NCBI GenBank assembly: GCA_045628925.1
Contig: JAZQQF010000124.1
Location: 1 to 33,863 of the forward strand
DNA length: 33,863 nt
Direction: 5' to 3'
Source: UBA1774 sp045628925
Lineage (GTDB): Bacteria > Bacillota > Clostridia > Oscillospirales > Oscillospiraceae
The notes under the pieces are model-generated. The model saw only the letters and a list, made by a program, of their open reading frames with translations. It had not been told where the DNA came from and did not search any database. Below, piece by piece: positions 23,207 to 32,355 of this stretch. Made by a program: the position numbers and the translations under genes. Position 1 is the stretch's first letter; the number at the start of each line of letters is the position of its first letter.

Positions 23207-23323
23207 GGCCGGACAGAGCATCCACCGTGAACGCTTCGGTCCCGTTTACGGGAATAAAAAGTTATGAAGCCGCGTCGGAGCGGAAAATCGCTGAAAAAAA
23301 CCGGCCAAAGTGCAAATTATCAG

Positions 23324-23352
23324 TTGCAAGGAACGAAGCGATGTTGTATGAT
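23324..23352 (+). promoter_or_regulatory. Promoter of MoaF-like gene B
   Basis: TTGCAA (23324-23329), a 17-base spacer and TATGAT (23347-23352). The leader to the start codon is only about 30 bases and includes GGAGG at 23374-23378. Confidence 0.75.
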
Positions 23353-23388
23353 TTCGATATACAAATAAAAAACGGAGGTTTGTAAAGT

Positions 23389-25173
23389 ATGTTCTTCACG
23401 CAGTACAATCCCATGACCACCGAAGAGGTCAACGCGAAGGTCGAGACCAAGCGCAAGGCTGACGGCGTCAGCTGCGGCCGCCTTGTGGGCAAGTCCTTCA
23501 AGGCCATTCTGGACGGCGAGTTTGCCCCCAAGCAGCTGGACTACAAGTTCATCGACGCTGACACGCTGGAGTTCATCGAGAACGGCGAGACCTTCACCGC
23601 GCCCTACACCGCCATCAGCTATGGCAAGGTCACCCTCTTCACCCATCTGGTGCCCGGCACCACCCGCGGCTGGCACGTGATCCTTGACAATGATACCAAG
23701 GCCATCACCGTGTTCGAGACCTGGTTCGGCATCACCGTTCCCGTGGGCGGCAGTATGTTCGGCAACAAGGCGCCCGACTATTACCGCGATATCCCCCGCG
23801 AGATCCAGCGCGAATACTACTTCGGCTGGGCCGATTTCGGCGACAATGAGAAGCCCGAGCGGCTGCACACCAACACCAACCACCTGGAAGGCCGCGGCCT
23901 GCACTGGGATTTCTCCTCCGGCTATGAGATCCTGACCTTCTTCCCCAGCGTCTGCTGCTCCACCATCGTGGAACTGGGCGACAAGCTGGGCGGCATCACC
24001 ATGACCGACGGCTCCGATTATATCCGCATCGACGACGAGTTCTTCATCTACACCCGCTGGGAAGTGGAGTTCGGCGGCAAGATGTGGCTGGAAGTCCTGA
24101 ACTTCTTCGACAACAAGGCGGTCGGCATGGAGTTCGGCTTCAATGAGGATGACAGCATCGTCTACGCCACCCATACCGTGAACCTCACCAGCACCGGCAA
24201 CGCGGCCCATCTGGAAGGCATCTACGAGCTGGGCAACAAGGAGCGTCCCATGGCCCGCATGATGAACAAGAAGGGCGGCCGTTATGCCTACCGTCCCATG
24301 GACACCGATCCTCCCATGCCTCATGAAGAAGCCCTGAAGCACGCTGCGGAATCCCAGCGCATCTTCGAGGTGGACGGCCCCAACATCATGGCCTCCAAGA
24401 ACACCATGCCCTTCTCCGAATTCCTCGTGGGCAAGCAGTTCAAGGTCATCAACGACTGCGAGAAGCACGCCATCGCCCCGTGGACCGGCGACAAGGGCCT
24501 CGTCTATGAGTACGACGTGCTGACCAACCGGAAGCTGCGCTGGCGCCTGAACGGCGGCGAGTGGCAGGAAGAGAAGTATATCTGCTTCGAGCCCGCCAAG
24601 GATATCTACTTCTTCTCCCACATGGTCACCGGCGACCCCGACTACGCGAACATCACTCAGGCTGTGGACTTCTCCACCGGCCTCGCTACCACCGTCCGCG
24701 CCCAGATCGGCAACTGGCACAGCGAATGGGAGATCGGCTCTCAGGTCAAGTTCGGCACGCTGGAATACGGCGACATCGTTCCGCCCTTTGCCCGCCGTCA
24801 TCACTTCACCGACGATCTCGTGGGCAAGAGCTACAGCTGGACCTACTCCGAGAACATGAGCTCCATCCATGTGTATTCCGCGCCCGAAAGCTCCAGCTGG
24901 ACCATCTTCTCCGGCGACAACTCCGGCGGCGCGACTTGGTCCAGCCCCTGCTACTACATCAAGCTCCGTGACGACGCCTACATCTTCCAGTGGGTCGAGG
25001 AAAACTGCAACGGTATGCAGGGCCTCGTCATTATCAACCCCCGCATCCTGCATGACGGCGGCTTCTTCTTCGGCGTGGGCCGCACCGGCCTGAGCCTGAA
25101 TATCACCGGCGCCTACGGCCGCGAGCTGGGCACCTTCGATATCAAGAAGTATTTCGACCCCTCCAACAAGTAA
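23389..25173 (+). CDS. Tandem MoaF-like protein B
   Basis: 594 residues, a clear paralogue of the protein at 18067-19764. Both begin MFF-x-x-YN, share the C-terminal MoaF block (about 477-563: DLVGKSYSWTYSENMSSIHV, WSSPCYYIKLRDDAY) and end FDIKKYFD. As in protein A, an earlier copy of the two-domain unit can be followed at about 32-113 and 167-252, the second at about 346-440 and 477-563. Protein B has small insertions, including one near 114-130. Codon use is extremely biased to C-ending codons (Phe TTC, Ile ATC, Gly GGC), stronger than in most genes here, which points to high expression. It faces away from the FAD oxidoreductase and ends in a strong terminator. A role as binding protein or lyase/isomerase-like enzyme for an aromatic or glycosidic compound is possible but unproven. 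Confidence 0.82.
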   Translation: MFFTQYNPMTTEEVNAKVETKRKADGVSCGRLVGKSFKAILDGEFAPKQLDYKFIDADTLEFIENGETFTAPYTAISYGKVTLFTHLVPGTTRGWHVILDNDTKAITVFETWFGITVPVGGSMFGNKAPDYYRDIPREIQREYYFGWADFGDNEKPERLHTNTNHLEGRGLHWDFSSGYEILTFFPSVCCSTIVELGDKLGGITMTDGSDYIRIDDEFFIYTRWEVEFGGKMWLEVLNFFDNKAVGMEFGFNEDDSIVYATHTVNLTSTGNAAHLEGIYELGNKERPMARMMNKKGGRYAYRPMDTDPPMPHEEALKHAAESQRIFEVDGPNIMASKNTMPFSEFLVGKQFKVINDCEKHAIAPWTGDKGLVYEYDVLTNRKLRWRLNGGEWQEEKYICFEPAKDIYFFSHMVTGDPDYANITQAVDFSTGLATTVRAQIGNWHSEWEIGSQVKFGTLEYGDIVPPFARRHHFTDDLVGKSYSWTYSENMSSIHVYSAPESSSWTIFSGDNSGGATWSSPCYYIKLRDDAYIFQWVEENCNGMQGLVIINPRILHDGGFFFGVGRTGLSLNITGAYGRELGTFDIKKYFDPSNK

Positions 25174-25193
25174 TTTCCCACAACTTACAACGA

Positions 25194-25232
25194 GCCCCTG
25201 TGCGAAGCGCCACTTTGCACAGGGGCATTTTT
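25194..25232 (+). terminator. Terminator of MoaF-like gene B
   Basis: A perfect 10-bp stem GCCCCTGTGC/GCACAGGGGC (25194-25203, 25217-25226) is followed by ATTTTTATTTTTG. It stands between this gene and the convergent protease gene. Confidence 0.92.
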
Positions 25233-25249
25233 ATTTTTGCATTCGCATC

Positions 25250-28200
25250 TCAGCTGCGGCGGGCGGGACCGCCGGGCTGACGGGCTTCGGGCTGGCGCTG
25301 CCGGTTCCCGGCGGCGGGCGCGTTCGGCTGAGACAGAAGCTCCTCCTTCACCAGCCGTTTCTCCATATTGGCCCAGACCTTCTTCACGTCCGAAGCGGAT
25401 TTTTCCGAAAGGGCGAAAACCTGCCGGAAGCTCATATGGTCCTTCAGATGCCGGAAAACCGCGCTCCGGGTGAAATGCGCGACCTGCTCCCGCTTCGCTT
25501 CCGGTGCAAGCCCCTGATATTCCGGGTGACCGGTCATCAGTTTGTCAGCCAGCGCTTCGGCATAATAGTCCTTGGGGTCCCTGCAGCCCGACCGCAGGGC
25601 GGATATCGTGCTTTTGACGAGCTTTGCCTGCGCGACGCGGTTCGCCCTGCGGGAGCCGCCCTTTTCATTCCCGGCACAGTAGGCAAGATACGCATCCGCC
25701 GCGCGCTCCAGATCGATCATGCGATCCTCTCCGGCCAGCGCAGCCGTCTCTTTTCCCATGTTCTTGCCCACCAGCCGCTTTTCCATGACCGATTTGAGTA
25801 TGCCGTAAAACGCGGTGTACTGATCGGAATCGCGGCCGGTAGTGTCCAGCGCGCTCCAGATACTCCCGATGGCGCGGCTGTAGCTGCTGAGCGTATCCCC
25901 GGTGAGGATGCTCTGACCCGGCGCGGCTTCGCGGATGATGCGCGCCTTCGGCGCGTACCGGCCCATATTGGCGGTGCTGACCTCCTCAAACTCCCGGCAG
26001 AAATCCTCGAATTCCATGTCGAATACACCGCCGGGCGCGTCGGGCTTGGCATGGAACCGGATCGTACCGTTGTCATCAAAGTATTCCCGACCCATCTGAC
26101 CGTGGGGATTGCGGAGCGTGACGAATTTCAACCGTTTGCCGCCCAGCTCTTTTTCGTGGACGCCCAGAACGGAATAGGCGTGGTTCTGATGGATGCCCTC
26201 GTTGACCCTGCGGTCGCTGGTCCCGGGGGTGGCGGCGGTGACAAGATTGCCGCGCCCGAGATTCGTTTCCAGCGCGCGATAGACGCGGTTCATTTCGTTC
26301 GTATAGACGCCGCCGTAATGCTCCGGCGGAATGGCCAGATCCAGCGCGTCCTCCAGTTTGGCGCTGAGATCCGGCATCAATGCGGCCATCCGCTGCCGAT
26401 GGTCCTGCGGCATCCCGGAAACGACCTGCTGATAAGACGCCAGCGCGGGCAGTTCGGGCTGTCGGGTCGGATCCTCCATCAGCTGCCGGAACCCATCCAG
26501 CACGGCGGTCTGCTTCGCCTTCAGATCGTCCCGGCCCTGATGCTCCGGGATCATGCTCATGGCCCCGCACAGGACCGACACGGAACGGGCGGCAAACTGC
26601 GTTTCCGGCGTGGCGTTTACTTTGAAGTCGCCGGCTGCGGTCAGGGGCACCGGCTGATCGGGAAACAGCATACGGAACAGCATACCGGAGATCATCTGCG
26701 AGCTGAATCCGTCCGATTCGGAGATCGCCCGCTTTTCAGCCGGTGTGGCATTGTCACCGGCTCTGTCCAGATAGGCGCGGCCGATCAGATAGTAGCCGGT
26801 GTCGCCGATGGCCAGATCCTTCGCATTCCGCACCGATTTCAGCTGCGCAAAATCGCAGGCGGCCTTTTCACCCAGCAGGCACTGGAGAAAGTCGGCGCTG
26901 TTCCCGGATTCGATCTGATGATAATCCGGCTGCCAGCGGTGCAGCTCACCGGTCGGGCTGATGAGCCACGGACACTGCTCATGACAGGGCCGCATTTCCG
27001 GCGGCAGGGCGCTGATGCGCTCGAATTCCCGTTCCAGCTCCGCTTTGGAGGGTACCGCCTGCACAAAATCGGCGTTTCCAAGATGCAGGCCGGAGGCGGC
27101 GTAGGCGCGCTCGAACATCTGCACCCAGAGGGCATTGGAAGAACCCTGCGTTTCGGGCACCTGTTTGTCCACCGTCACGTAGACCGGGGCATATCCGCGG
27201 CTTTCACCGGTCTCTTTGTTGTAAGAATGCTGATAGAAGCGGACGGTCACGGTCCCGTCGCCGTTATCCCGCATACAGCGGCGCAGCGCATCCGGGTCCT
27301 GCTCCGCGGCGGAGCTGAGGGCCGCCAGCAGATAGCAGTTGCCCAGCGCGCCCTGTTTGATGTCGTCGGGACAGGGGTCGTGGGGGAACAGCTGCTGGTC
27401 GGCAGCGGAAATGAAGCGGTCCTGCTCCCCGGTCGCCGGATCTGTGTTGGTGATGGGGAAGGCGGTCCCGTCCACGAATATGGCGCCCGGTTCGCGGATG
27501 ATATCCAGACTGCCCATCTGCTGCCCTTCCAGATAGAACAGCAGGTTGGAGGCGATGAGATAGCGGGCGCGCTCCTGCGGGTCTTCGGGGTCGTAGTTCT
27601 GGTGGGGAAGATTCCCCTCCTCCGGGTTCTGCAGCTGTTCCAGTTCGTCGTAATAGGTCTGAACCTTTTGGAACAGCTCCCCGGCGAGGCGCTGCTCCTC
27701 CGCATAGTCGCCCCGGACGGCGTTCACGTTCAGATTGGCATATTGCTCCATCAGGCCGAGGATCTCGCCTAGCACCGGGTCGAGATCCGCATATTCCCGA
27801 TACTGCTCCGCATAGATGCCCAGCATGGCCTTGGTGGTCAGGCGTTCCCGGTCCAGCCGGAAGGGGTCGCTGCGGAGGACTTCGTTTTGCGCCGCCCGCT
27901 GCGCCGCCTGTTCGCGGATGTGGTCAGCCTGCTCCTGCGCCTGCCGGGCGCGAAGCATATTCTGCGTATGCTGCCGCGCCAGCTCCTCCGGCGGGATGAG
28001 GGCTTCCAGCTGCTTTTTCTCAGCAAAATATCGTGCAAGCGGCCCGTGGGCCAGCTCGAAATTCGCCGGGGGCACGATGGCGTCAACGGGATGCTCCGGG
28101 TCGATCTCCGGCTTGTAGCAATCCATCGTCTGCGGCCGGTCGGGAATCTGCACCACGTTGCGGCCTACGTGATACTGCATGATGCGGTCGGCATTCTCAT

Positions 28201-29110
28201 AAATGCCGATGCCGGTGCGGCTCTCCACCGGGCAGAACAGCAGCTTTCCGGCGGGGGGCGCGGTCATTTCCAGCGAGATGATCTTCGGCACGCCGCCCAG
28301 CGTGGCGGTCACGCCGGTGTAGTAATGTTCATTGAACGCGCGGTCCTCGTTCAGCGCGGCGTTGAGGGGGCGGGTAGCCCGGGTGAGCGCCAGCCTGCCC
28401 GGACGTGCTTCCAGCCTGGAAAGCCCGTGAGCATCCCGGTAAGCCGCCGTCATGGGGATCAGCGCCTGATTGAGCCGGGCATAACCGAGGCAGTCCATTC
28501 CGAACAGAATGCGCGGCTCGGTCTCCGGGTCAGAGTTCTGCATACGCCGGAACATGAGCAGCGTATTTTTGTAGTCCCGATAGGATTCCGTGATGAGACG
28601 GGAGCGGGTGAAGTGCAGCTTTTCATCCTCGGTTTCCGGCAGCAGCTGGAGATTCGCCTGAAAGTCAATGAGCGACTGCGCCTGCAGCTGAAACTGATTC
28701 AGAAGCGTCTGCCGGGCGGTGCCGGGAAACAGCCGCAGAAAAAGGCTGAACTCCTCTGCATTTGCTTCCGGGATCTGCAGCAGCCGGATGACCTGCGGGA
28801 TACCGGCCTGACCTTCCTCAAACGCCTGACCAAGCTCCTCAGCCAGCGTGAGCGCGGTCTGCGCATGGAAGACACCGGCCTCATCGAAGCAGCGCCGGGA
28901 CATGGCGCGCATCATCCGGTTCAGATTGGCGCGCAGGCGGATATCCTGACCGCCGACGCGGCCGTATTCCGGCAGCTTCGCCTGCATGGTAAAGCTGCCG
29001 TCCGGATTCTCGGAAAAGCGCAGAAATTCGGCTGCAGCCTGCGTTTCCAGCTCCGCTTTTACCTGCGCGGAGATGACGACGCCCTCGTAACTGGTCTCGT
29101 TTTCAAACAT
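25250..29110 (-). CDS. Calpain-family (C2) cysteine protease, 1286 residues
   Basis: A very large cytoplasmic protein with no signal peptide or membrane segment. The calpain catalytic triad is visible: C592 in QGALGNCYLLAALSS, H977 in NHAYSVLG and N1001 in TLRNPHGQ. The calpain-like segment MEFEDFCREFEE follows. Cys and His lie 385 residues apart, much more than in classical calpains, so a large insertion sits inside the protease core. Residues 1-580 are a helical region with a coiled-coil stretch near 375-410. The C-terminus (about 1139-1172) carries DAYL plus TISALRS, also found in the 580-residue protein at 1824-3566. ATG 29110 has GAGGAG 8 bases upstream, so I prefer it to the GTG three codons earlier. 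No clear promoter was seen, so it may be transcribed with the GH2 operon. The substrate is unknown. Self-processing or a defence or regulatory protease role is possible. Confidence 0.85.
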   Translation of the reverse strand: MFENETSYEGVVISAQVKAELETQAAAEFLRFSENPDGSFTMQAKLPEYGRVGGQDIRLRANLNRMMRAMSRRCFDEAGVFHAQTALTLAEELGQAFEEGQAGIPQVIRLLQIPEANAEEFSLFLRLFPGTARQTLLNQFQLQAQSLIDFQANLQLLPETEDEKLHFTRSRLITESYRDYKNTLLMFRRMQNSDPETEPRILFGMDCLGYARLNQALIPMTAAYRDAHGLSRLEARPGRLALTRATRPLNAALNEDRAFNEHYYTGVTATLGGVPKIISLEMTAPPAGKLLFCPVESRTGIGIYENADRIMQYHVGRNVVQIPDRPQTMDCYKPEIDPEHPVDAIVPPANFELAHGPLARYFAEKKQLEALIPPEELARQHTQNMLRARQAQEQADHIREQAAQRAAQNEVLRSDPFRLDRERLTTKAMLGIYAEQYREYADLDPVLGEILGLMEQYANLNVNAVRGDYAEEQRLAGELFQKVQTYYDELEQLQNPEEGNLPHQNYDPEDPQERARYLIASNLLFYLEGQQMGSLDIIREPGAIFVDGTAFPITNTDPATGEQDRFISAADQQLFPHDPCPDDIKQGALGNCYLLAALSSAAEQDPDALRRCMRDNGDGTVTVRFYQHSYNKETGESRGYAPVYVTVDKQVPETQGSSNALWVQMFERAYAASGLHLGNADFVQAVPSKAELEREFERISALPPEMRPCHEQCPWLISPTGELHRWQPDYHQIESGNSADFLQCLLGEKAACDFAQLKSVRNAKDLAIGDTGYYLIGRAYLDRAGDNATPAEKRAISESDGFSSQMISGMLFRMLFPDQPVPLTAAGDFKVNATPETQFAARSVSVLCGAMSMIPEHQGRDDLKAKQTAVLDGFRQLMEDPTRQPELPALASYQQVVSGMPQDHRQRMAALMPDLSAKLEDALDLAIPPEHYGGVYTNEMNRVYRALETNLGRGNLVTAATPGTSDRRVNEGIHQNHAYSVLGVHEKELGGKRLKFVTLRNPHGQMGREYFDDNGTIRFHAKPDAPGGVFDMEFEDFCREFEEVSTANMGRYAPKARIIREAAPGQSILTGDTLSSYSRAIGSIWSALDTTGRDSDQYTAFYGILKSVMEKRLVGKNMGKETAALAGEDRMIDLERAADAYLAYCAGNEKGGSRRANRVAQAKLVKSTISALRSGCRDPKDYYAEALADKLMTGHPEYQGLAPEAKREQVAHFTRSAVFRHLKDHMSFRQVFALSEKSASDVKKVWANMEKRLVKEELLSQPNAPAAGNRQRQPEARQPGGPARRS

Positions 29111-29205
29111 GGAGAACACTCCTCAGTGTGAACATTCGTTTTGATCTCGCGGAATGACCATCCGCTCTATATGCAATACCTCCGCAGAGGAGGCGAAGGT
29201 TTCAC

Positions 29206-30993
29206 TCAGCTTTCCGCTTCTGCCAGCTCCCGATAGAATTTCTGCAGAACGAAGAAAGCCTGCTTGCGGTGAGTCTTGTCCGGCGAGAGAAGGCCCTTTC
29301 GGTTATAGTATTTCTGCAGAACGCCGGTGCGGCGGGGACAGCGGAAGTCGATGAGGATCCACGGCGTCATGCCCCGGATATAGGGGATCTGCCGCAGGGT
29401 CTCCACCTGCTGTTCATAGACCCGCGCCTGACACTCCTCGGTGCCCTTGTCCGAAACGCTGCCGTGGTGGCCGGGCAGCGCGTCCGCGCCGAACTCGGTG
29501 ATGACGACGGGCTTGTCCGGGTCGGAATTGCGCAGCAGCTGGGGCAGGCGGGAGAAATCCGGCGCATACCAGCCGTAATACTCATTCAGACCGATCACGT
29601 CCAGATAGGGCGTCAGCCGGTCGGCGATGCGGTTCTCCGCCCCGTCCACAAGACAGGCGGCGGAAACAAGCCGCGTATCATCCAGCCGGTGGGCCAGCTC
29701 TGCCAGATGGCGCATGAAGCTGAGGCGCGCGTCCGTATCCGCGTTTTCGTTGCCAACGCTCCAGAAAATCACGCTGGCGCGGTTATAGTCCCGCCGGATC
29801 AGCTCCGTGAGCTGATTCGCGGCGTCGTCATAGGTCGCCTCCCGCCCAAACTGGATGGCCCAGTAGACAGGGATCTCCTCCCACAGCAGGAGGCCCAGCT
29901 CGTCGGCCAGCTTCGCGGTATTCTCATGGTGGGGATAGTGGGCGAGGCGCATGAAGTTACAGCCCAGCTCTTTGGCCAGCAGCAGGTTTTCCTTTCGCTC
30001 CGCATCCGTGAGGGCTTTGCCGGTCTCGGCGCTGTCCTCATGGCAGCTGATGCCCCGGAGAAAGAGCGGCTTCCCGTTCAGCAGGATGTCCCGGCCGCGC
30101 ACCCGGATCTCCCGGAAGCCCACCCGGTCGGCTACCCGGTCGCCCAGACAGGCAAACGATACGTCATAGAGCTTCGGGCTTTCCGGCGACCACAGCGTCG
30201 GCGCAGCCTCCAGCGTTTCCACGCAGACGCCGCCCTTCACGGGCAGAATTTCGTCAATGCCCAGCTCCGGGATGCGGAGACGCGCCTCCCCGTCCAATGC
30301 TTCGGACAGCACGGCGGAGACCCGGATGTGCCGGAAGGTCTCGTCCGGCACGAGCGAGATCTGAAAATCGCGGATGAAAGTTTCCGGCAGGCGAAGGAGC
30401 TTCATCTCCCGGTAGACGCCCCCGTAATTGAACCAGTCGGTATGCTCTGTGGGCACCTGCCACGGGTGACGGGTATCGTCCACCGTGATGAGGATGCGGT
30501 TGTCCCGCTGCAGAAACTGGGTGATATCGAAGCAGAAGGGCGTACTGCCTCCCCGGTGCAGGCCCACGTACCGCCCGTTGAGAAAGACGCGGCAGGTGTA
30601 GTTGGCGGCGCCCAGCCGGAGAACGACGTGCTTTTCACCTTCGGGTACGTAGGAAAAGCGGCGGGTGAAGATCATGCTGCCCTCATAGAGCAGAAATTCC
30701 CGTTCCACTGTGTTCCAGCTGGCGGGCAGACGCATCAGCGGCCATTCATCAAAGGAATAGTCCACCGGCAGGGTAAAGCCCTGCGCGTTCCGTTCCTCCT
30801 CCAGAAACCACTTTTTCCGCAGGCAGGTATCGTACTGGTCCACGGCATAGTGCCATTCCCCGTCCAGCGATTCCACTTTCCGGCCCCCGTCGAACACCAG
30901 CGTTTCCGCCGCGGCGATGGAATGCTCATACTGGGCTGTGTAGTCCTCCAGATGGATATCCTCGGTGTAATTATTCGGCTTTTTCGCGTCCAT
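29206..30993 (-). CDS. GH2 beta-glucuronidase-like enzyme
   Basis: 595 residues with the usual GH2 order: jelly-roll sugar-binding domain (about 45-200), immunoglobulin-like domain (about 205-300) and TIM barrel (about 305-590). The acid/base is E416 in FWSVGNEN and the nucleophile is E500 in VVITEFGAD. An N-x-K pair (N564, K566, in YYNRKG) matches the carboxylate-recognition motif of beta-glucuronidases, so glucuronide is the likely substrate, rather than a galactoside. The active-site loop after EEIPVYWA is short, so it is not a Loop-1 enzyme of the E. coli type. No signal peptide is present, so it acts inside the cell. ATG 30993 has GGAGG 5 bases upstream. ATG 31008, overlapping the acetyltransferase stop by four bases, is an alternative adding five residues. 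Confidence 0.85.
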   Translation of the reverse strand: MDAKKPNNYTEDIHLEDYTAQYEHSIAAAETLVFDGGRKVESLDGEWHYAVDQYDTCLRKKWFLEEERNAQGFTLPVDYSFDEWPLMRLPASWNTVEREFLLYEGSMIFTRRFSYVPEGEKHVVLRLGAANYTCRVFLNGRYVGLHRGGSTPFCFDITQFLQRDNRILITVDDTRHPWQVPTEHTDWFNYGGVYREMKLLRLPETFIRDFQISLVPDETFRHIRVSAVLSEALDGEARLRIPELGIDEILPVKGGVCVETLEAAPTLWSPESPKLYDVSFACLGDRVADRVGFREIRVRGRDILLNGKPLFLRGISCHEDSAETGKALTDAERKENLLLAKELGCNFMRLAHYPHHENTAKLADELGLLLWEEIPVYWAIQFGREATYDDAANQLTELIRRDYNRASVIFWSVGNENADTDARLSFMRHLAELAHRLDDTRLVSAACLVDGAENRIADRLTPYLDVIGLNEYYGWYAPDFSRLPQLLRNSDPDKPVVITEFGADALPGHHGSVSDKGTEECQARVYEQQVETLRQIPYIRGMTPWILIDFRCPRRTGVLQKYYNRKGLLSPDKTHRKQAFFVLQKFYRELAEAES

Positions 30994-31004
30994 AGCTGCC
31001 TCCG

Positions 31005-31427
31005 TCATGCTTTCAGCCGCTTCCGCATCCAGATATGCGGGCAGCCCTCATCCAGCTCAATTTCTCCGTATTCCGTATAGCCCAGCCGGGCATAAAAGCC
31101 CGTGGCGCGGCATTGGGCATGGAGGCAGAGAAAGACGCCGCCTTCCTGCCCTGCCAGCGCTTCCGCCGCGGTGAGCAGCTCCGAGCCGAAGCCCCTGCCC
31201 CGGAAATCGGGCAGCACGGCCAGCCGCCCGAAGATCCATTCTCCGGCGGCCTCCCCCGGAAAGATGCGGCATACGCCCACCGCATTTCCCTCCTCCCACA
31301 GGAGCAGGTGGCGGGCGATGCCGTCCGTTTCGTCAAATTCGTTCTGAAAGCCCTGTTCTTCCATGAAGACCGCTTCCCGGATAACCTTTGCCTCCGCCGG
31401 GAGCGTTTCCGAAACCGTGATATGCAT
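31005..31427 (-). CDS. GNAT family N-acetyltransferase
   Basis: A 140-residue ElaA-like GNAT protein. The N-terminal block REAVFMEEQGFQNEFDETD is typical of the family. The acetyl-CoA pyrophosphate loop is FRGRGFGSELL, preceded by the beta strand GRLAVLP. It would transfer an acetyl group to an unknown small molecule or protein amine in the cytoplasm. The SD GGAGG is 6 bases before the start. It lies 30 bases after the MscS gene and is coupled to the GH2 gene, so the three form an operon, although their roles do not obviously connect. Confidence 0.88.
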   Translation of the reverse strand: MHITVSETLPAEAKVIREAVFMEEQGFQNEFDETDGIARHLLLWEEGNAVGVCRIFPGEAAGEWIFGRLAVLPDFRGRGFGSELLTAAEALAGQEGGVFLCLHAQCRATGFYARLGYTEYGEIELDEGCPHIWMRKRLKA

Positions 31428-31457
31428 GGTCTGACCTCCGATGGTGAGAGATTCGGC

Positions 31458-32270
31458 TCAGTCCTCGTCCTTCACAAGGCGCACGGCGATGCGCTCCTCG
31501 GGATCGTCGATGCCGTTAGCGCTCAGCGCCCTGGAGCAGTTTTCCAGCAGGTCGAAATACACGTCCCAGTAGCTGGCGCTGTCGCACCATGCACGGACGG
31601 TGAAAATATAGGTATCGTCATCCACGGCAGTCATGCGGGCAAAGGGGGCGGGCGATGCCTTCACGCCCTTCGTTTCCTCGGCGGCCTTCAGCAGCACGGC
31701 CTTGGCCAGATTGATCTCGCAGTCGTTGGTGATCTTGAAGTCCAGATCCACGCGGCGGGCGTCCTCACAGCTGAAATTCGTCACGTTGGAGTTCATCAGA
31801 TCGCCGTTGGGGACCGTGATGCGCTTGTTGTCGATGGTGATGATGGAGGTGTAGAACACGCTGATATCCTTCACGGTGCCCTCCGCCCCGGTGGATTCTA
31901 TGTAGTCCCCCACCCGGAAGGGCTTGAAGATGAGGATCATCAGACCGCCGGCAAAGTTGCTCAGCGCGCCCTGCAGGCTCAGGCCCACGGCCAGACCGCA
32001 GGAAGCCAGCACCGCGATGACCGAGGTCATGGGGATGCCGAGGATGCTGATGACGCTGATGATGAGGATGCAGTAGAGCAGGACGCTGACCAGATTCCGC
32101 ACGAAGCTCTGCACGGTCTTTTCCAGATGGCTGATCTTCTCCGCCTTTATCAGCGCTTTCTTGATGGCCCTGATGATGAGGCAGCCCACCACCAGTACCA
32201 CCAGCGCGGCGATGATCCTTCCGCCCACGTTCGTACAGAGTTCGATGCATTTTGTGAGAAAACCGTTCAT
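31458..32270 (-). CDS. MscS family mechanosensitive channel
   Basis: A 270-residue small-conductance mechanosensitive channel of the compact three-helix type. Membrane segments lie at about 18-37, 61-80 and 84-112. The third is the glycine/alanine-rich pore helix GLAVGLSLQGALSNFAGGLM. The beta domain follows with PFRVGDYIE and the signature ITVPNGDLMNSNVTNFS. It opens under membrane tension and releases solutes after osmotic downshock. The start at 32270 has GGAGGAG 9 bases upstream; a start eight codons earlier would include the SD in the coding region. It is first in the MscS-GNAT-GH2 operon. Confidence 0.93.
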   Translation of the reverse strand: MNGFLTKCIELCTNVGGRIIAALVVLVVGCLIIRAIKKALIKAEKISHLEKTVQSFVRNLVSVLLYCILIISVISILGIPMTSVIAVLASCGLAVGLSLQGALSNFAGGLMILIFKPFRVGDYIESTGAEGTVKDISVFYTSIITIDNKRITVPNGDLMNSNVTNFSCEDARRVDLDFKITNDCEINLAKAVLLKAAEETKGVKASPAPFARMTAVDDDTYIFTVRAWCDSASYWDVYFDLLENCSRALSANGIDDPEERIAVRLVKDED

Positions 32271-32306
32271 ATTGTGATTCTCCTCCCGTTTCATTTATTT
32301 CTTTCC

Positions 32307-32335
32307 AGTATAGCAAATCCGCCCGCCCGATTCAA
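32307..32335 (-). promoter_or_regulatory. Promoter of the MscS operon
   Basis: On the minus strand: TTGAAT (32330-32335), a 17-base spacer and TATACT (32307-32312), about 36 bases before the MscS start. Confidence 0.75.
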
Positions 32336-32355
32336 GATTTCGCAGCGCAGGCAGC

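Noticed and set aside
23320..25053. 577-residue minus-strand frame opposite MoaF-like gene B
   Set aside because: Antisense of a strongly codon-biased gene with a promoter, SD and terminator in the other direction.
25436..27772. 778-residue open frame on the plus strand opposite the calpain gene
   Set aside because: It is the antisense of a clear protease with triad motifs. It has Arg/His/Gly-rich low-complexity composition and no family match, as expected from stop-poor GC-rich antisense.
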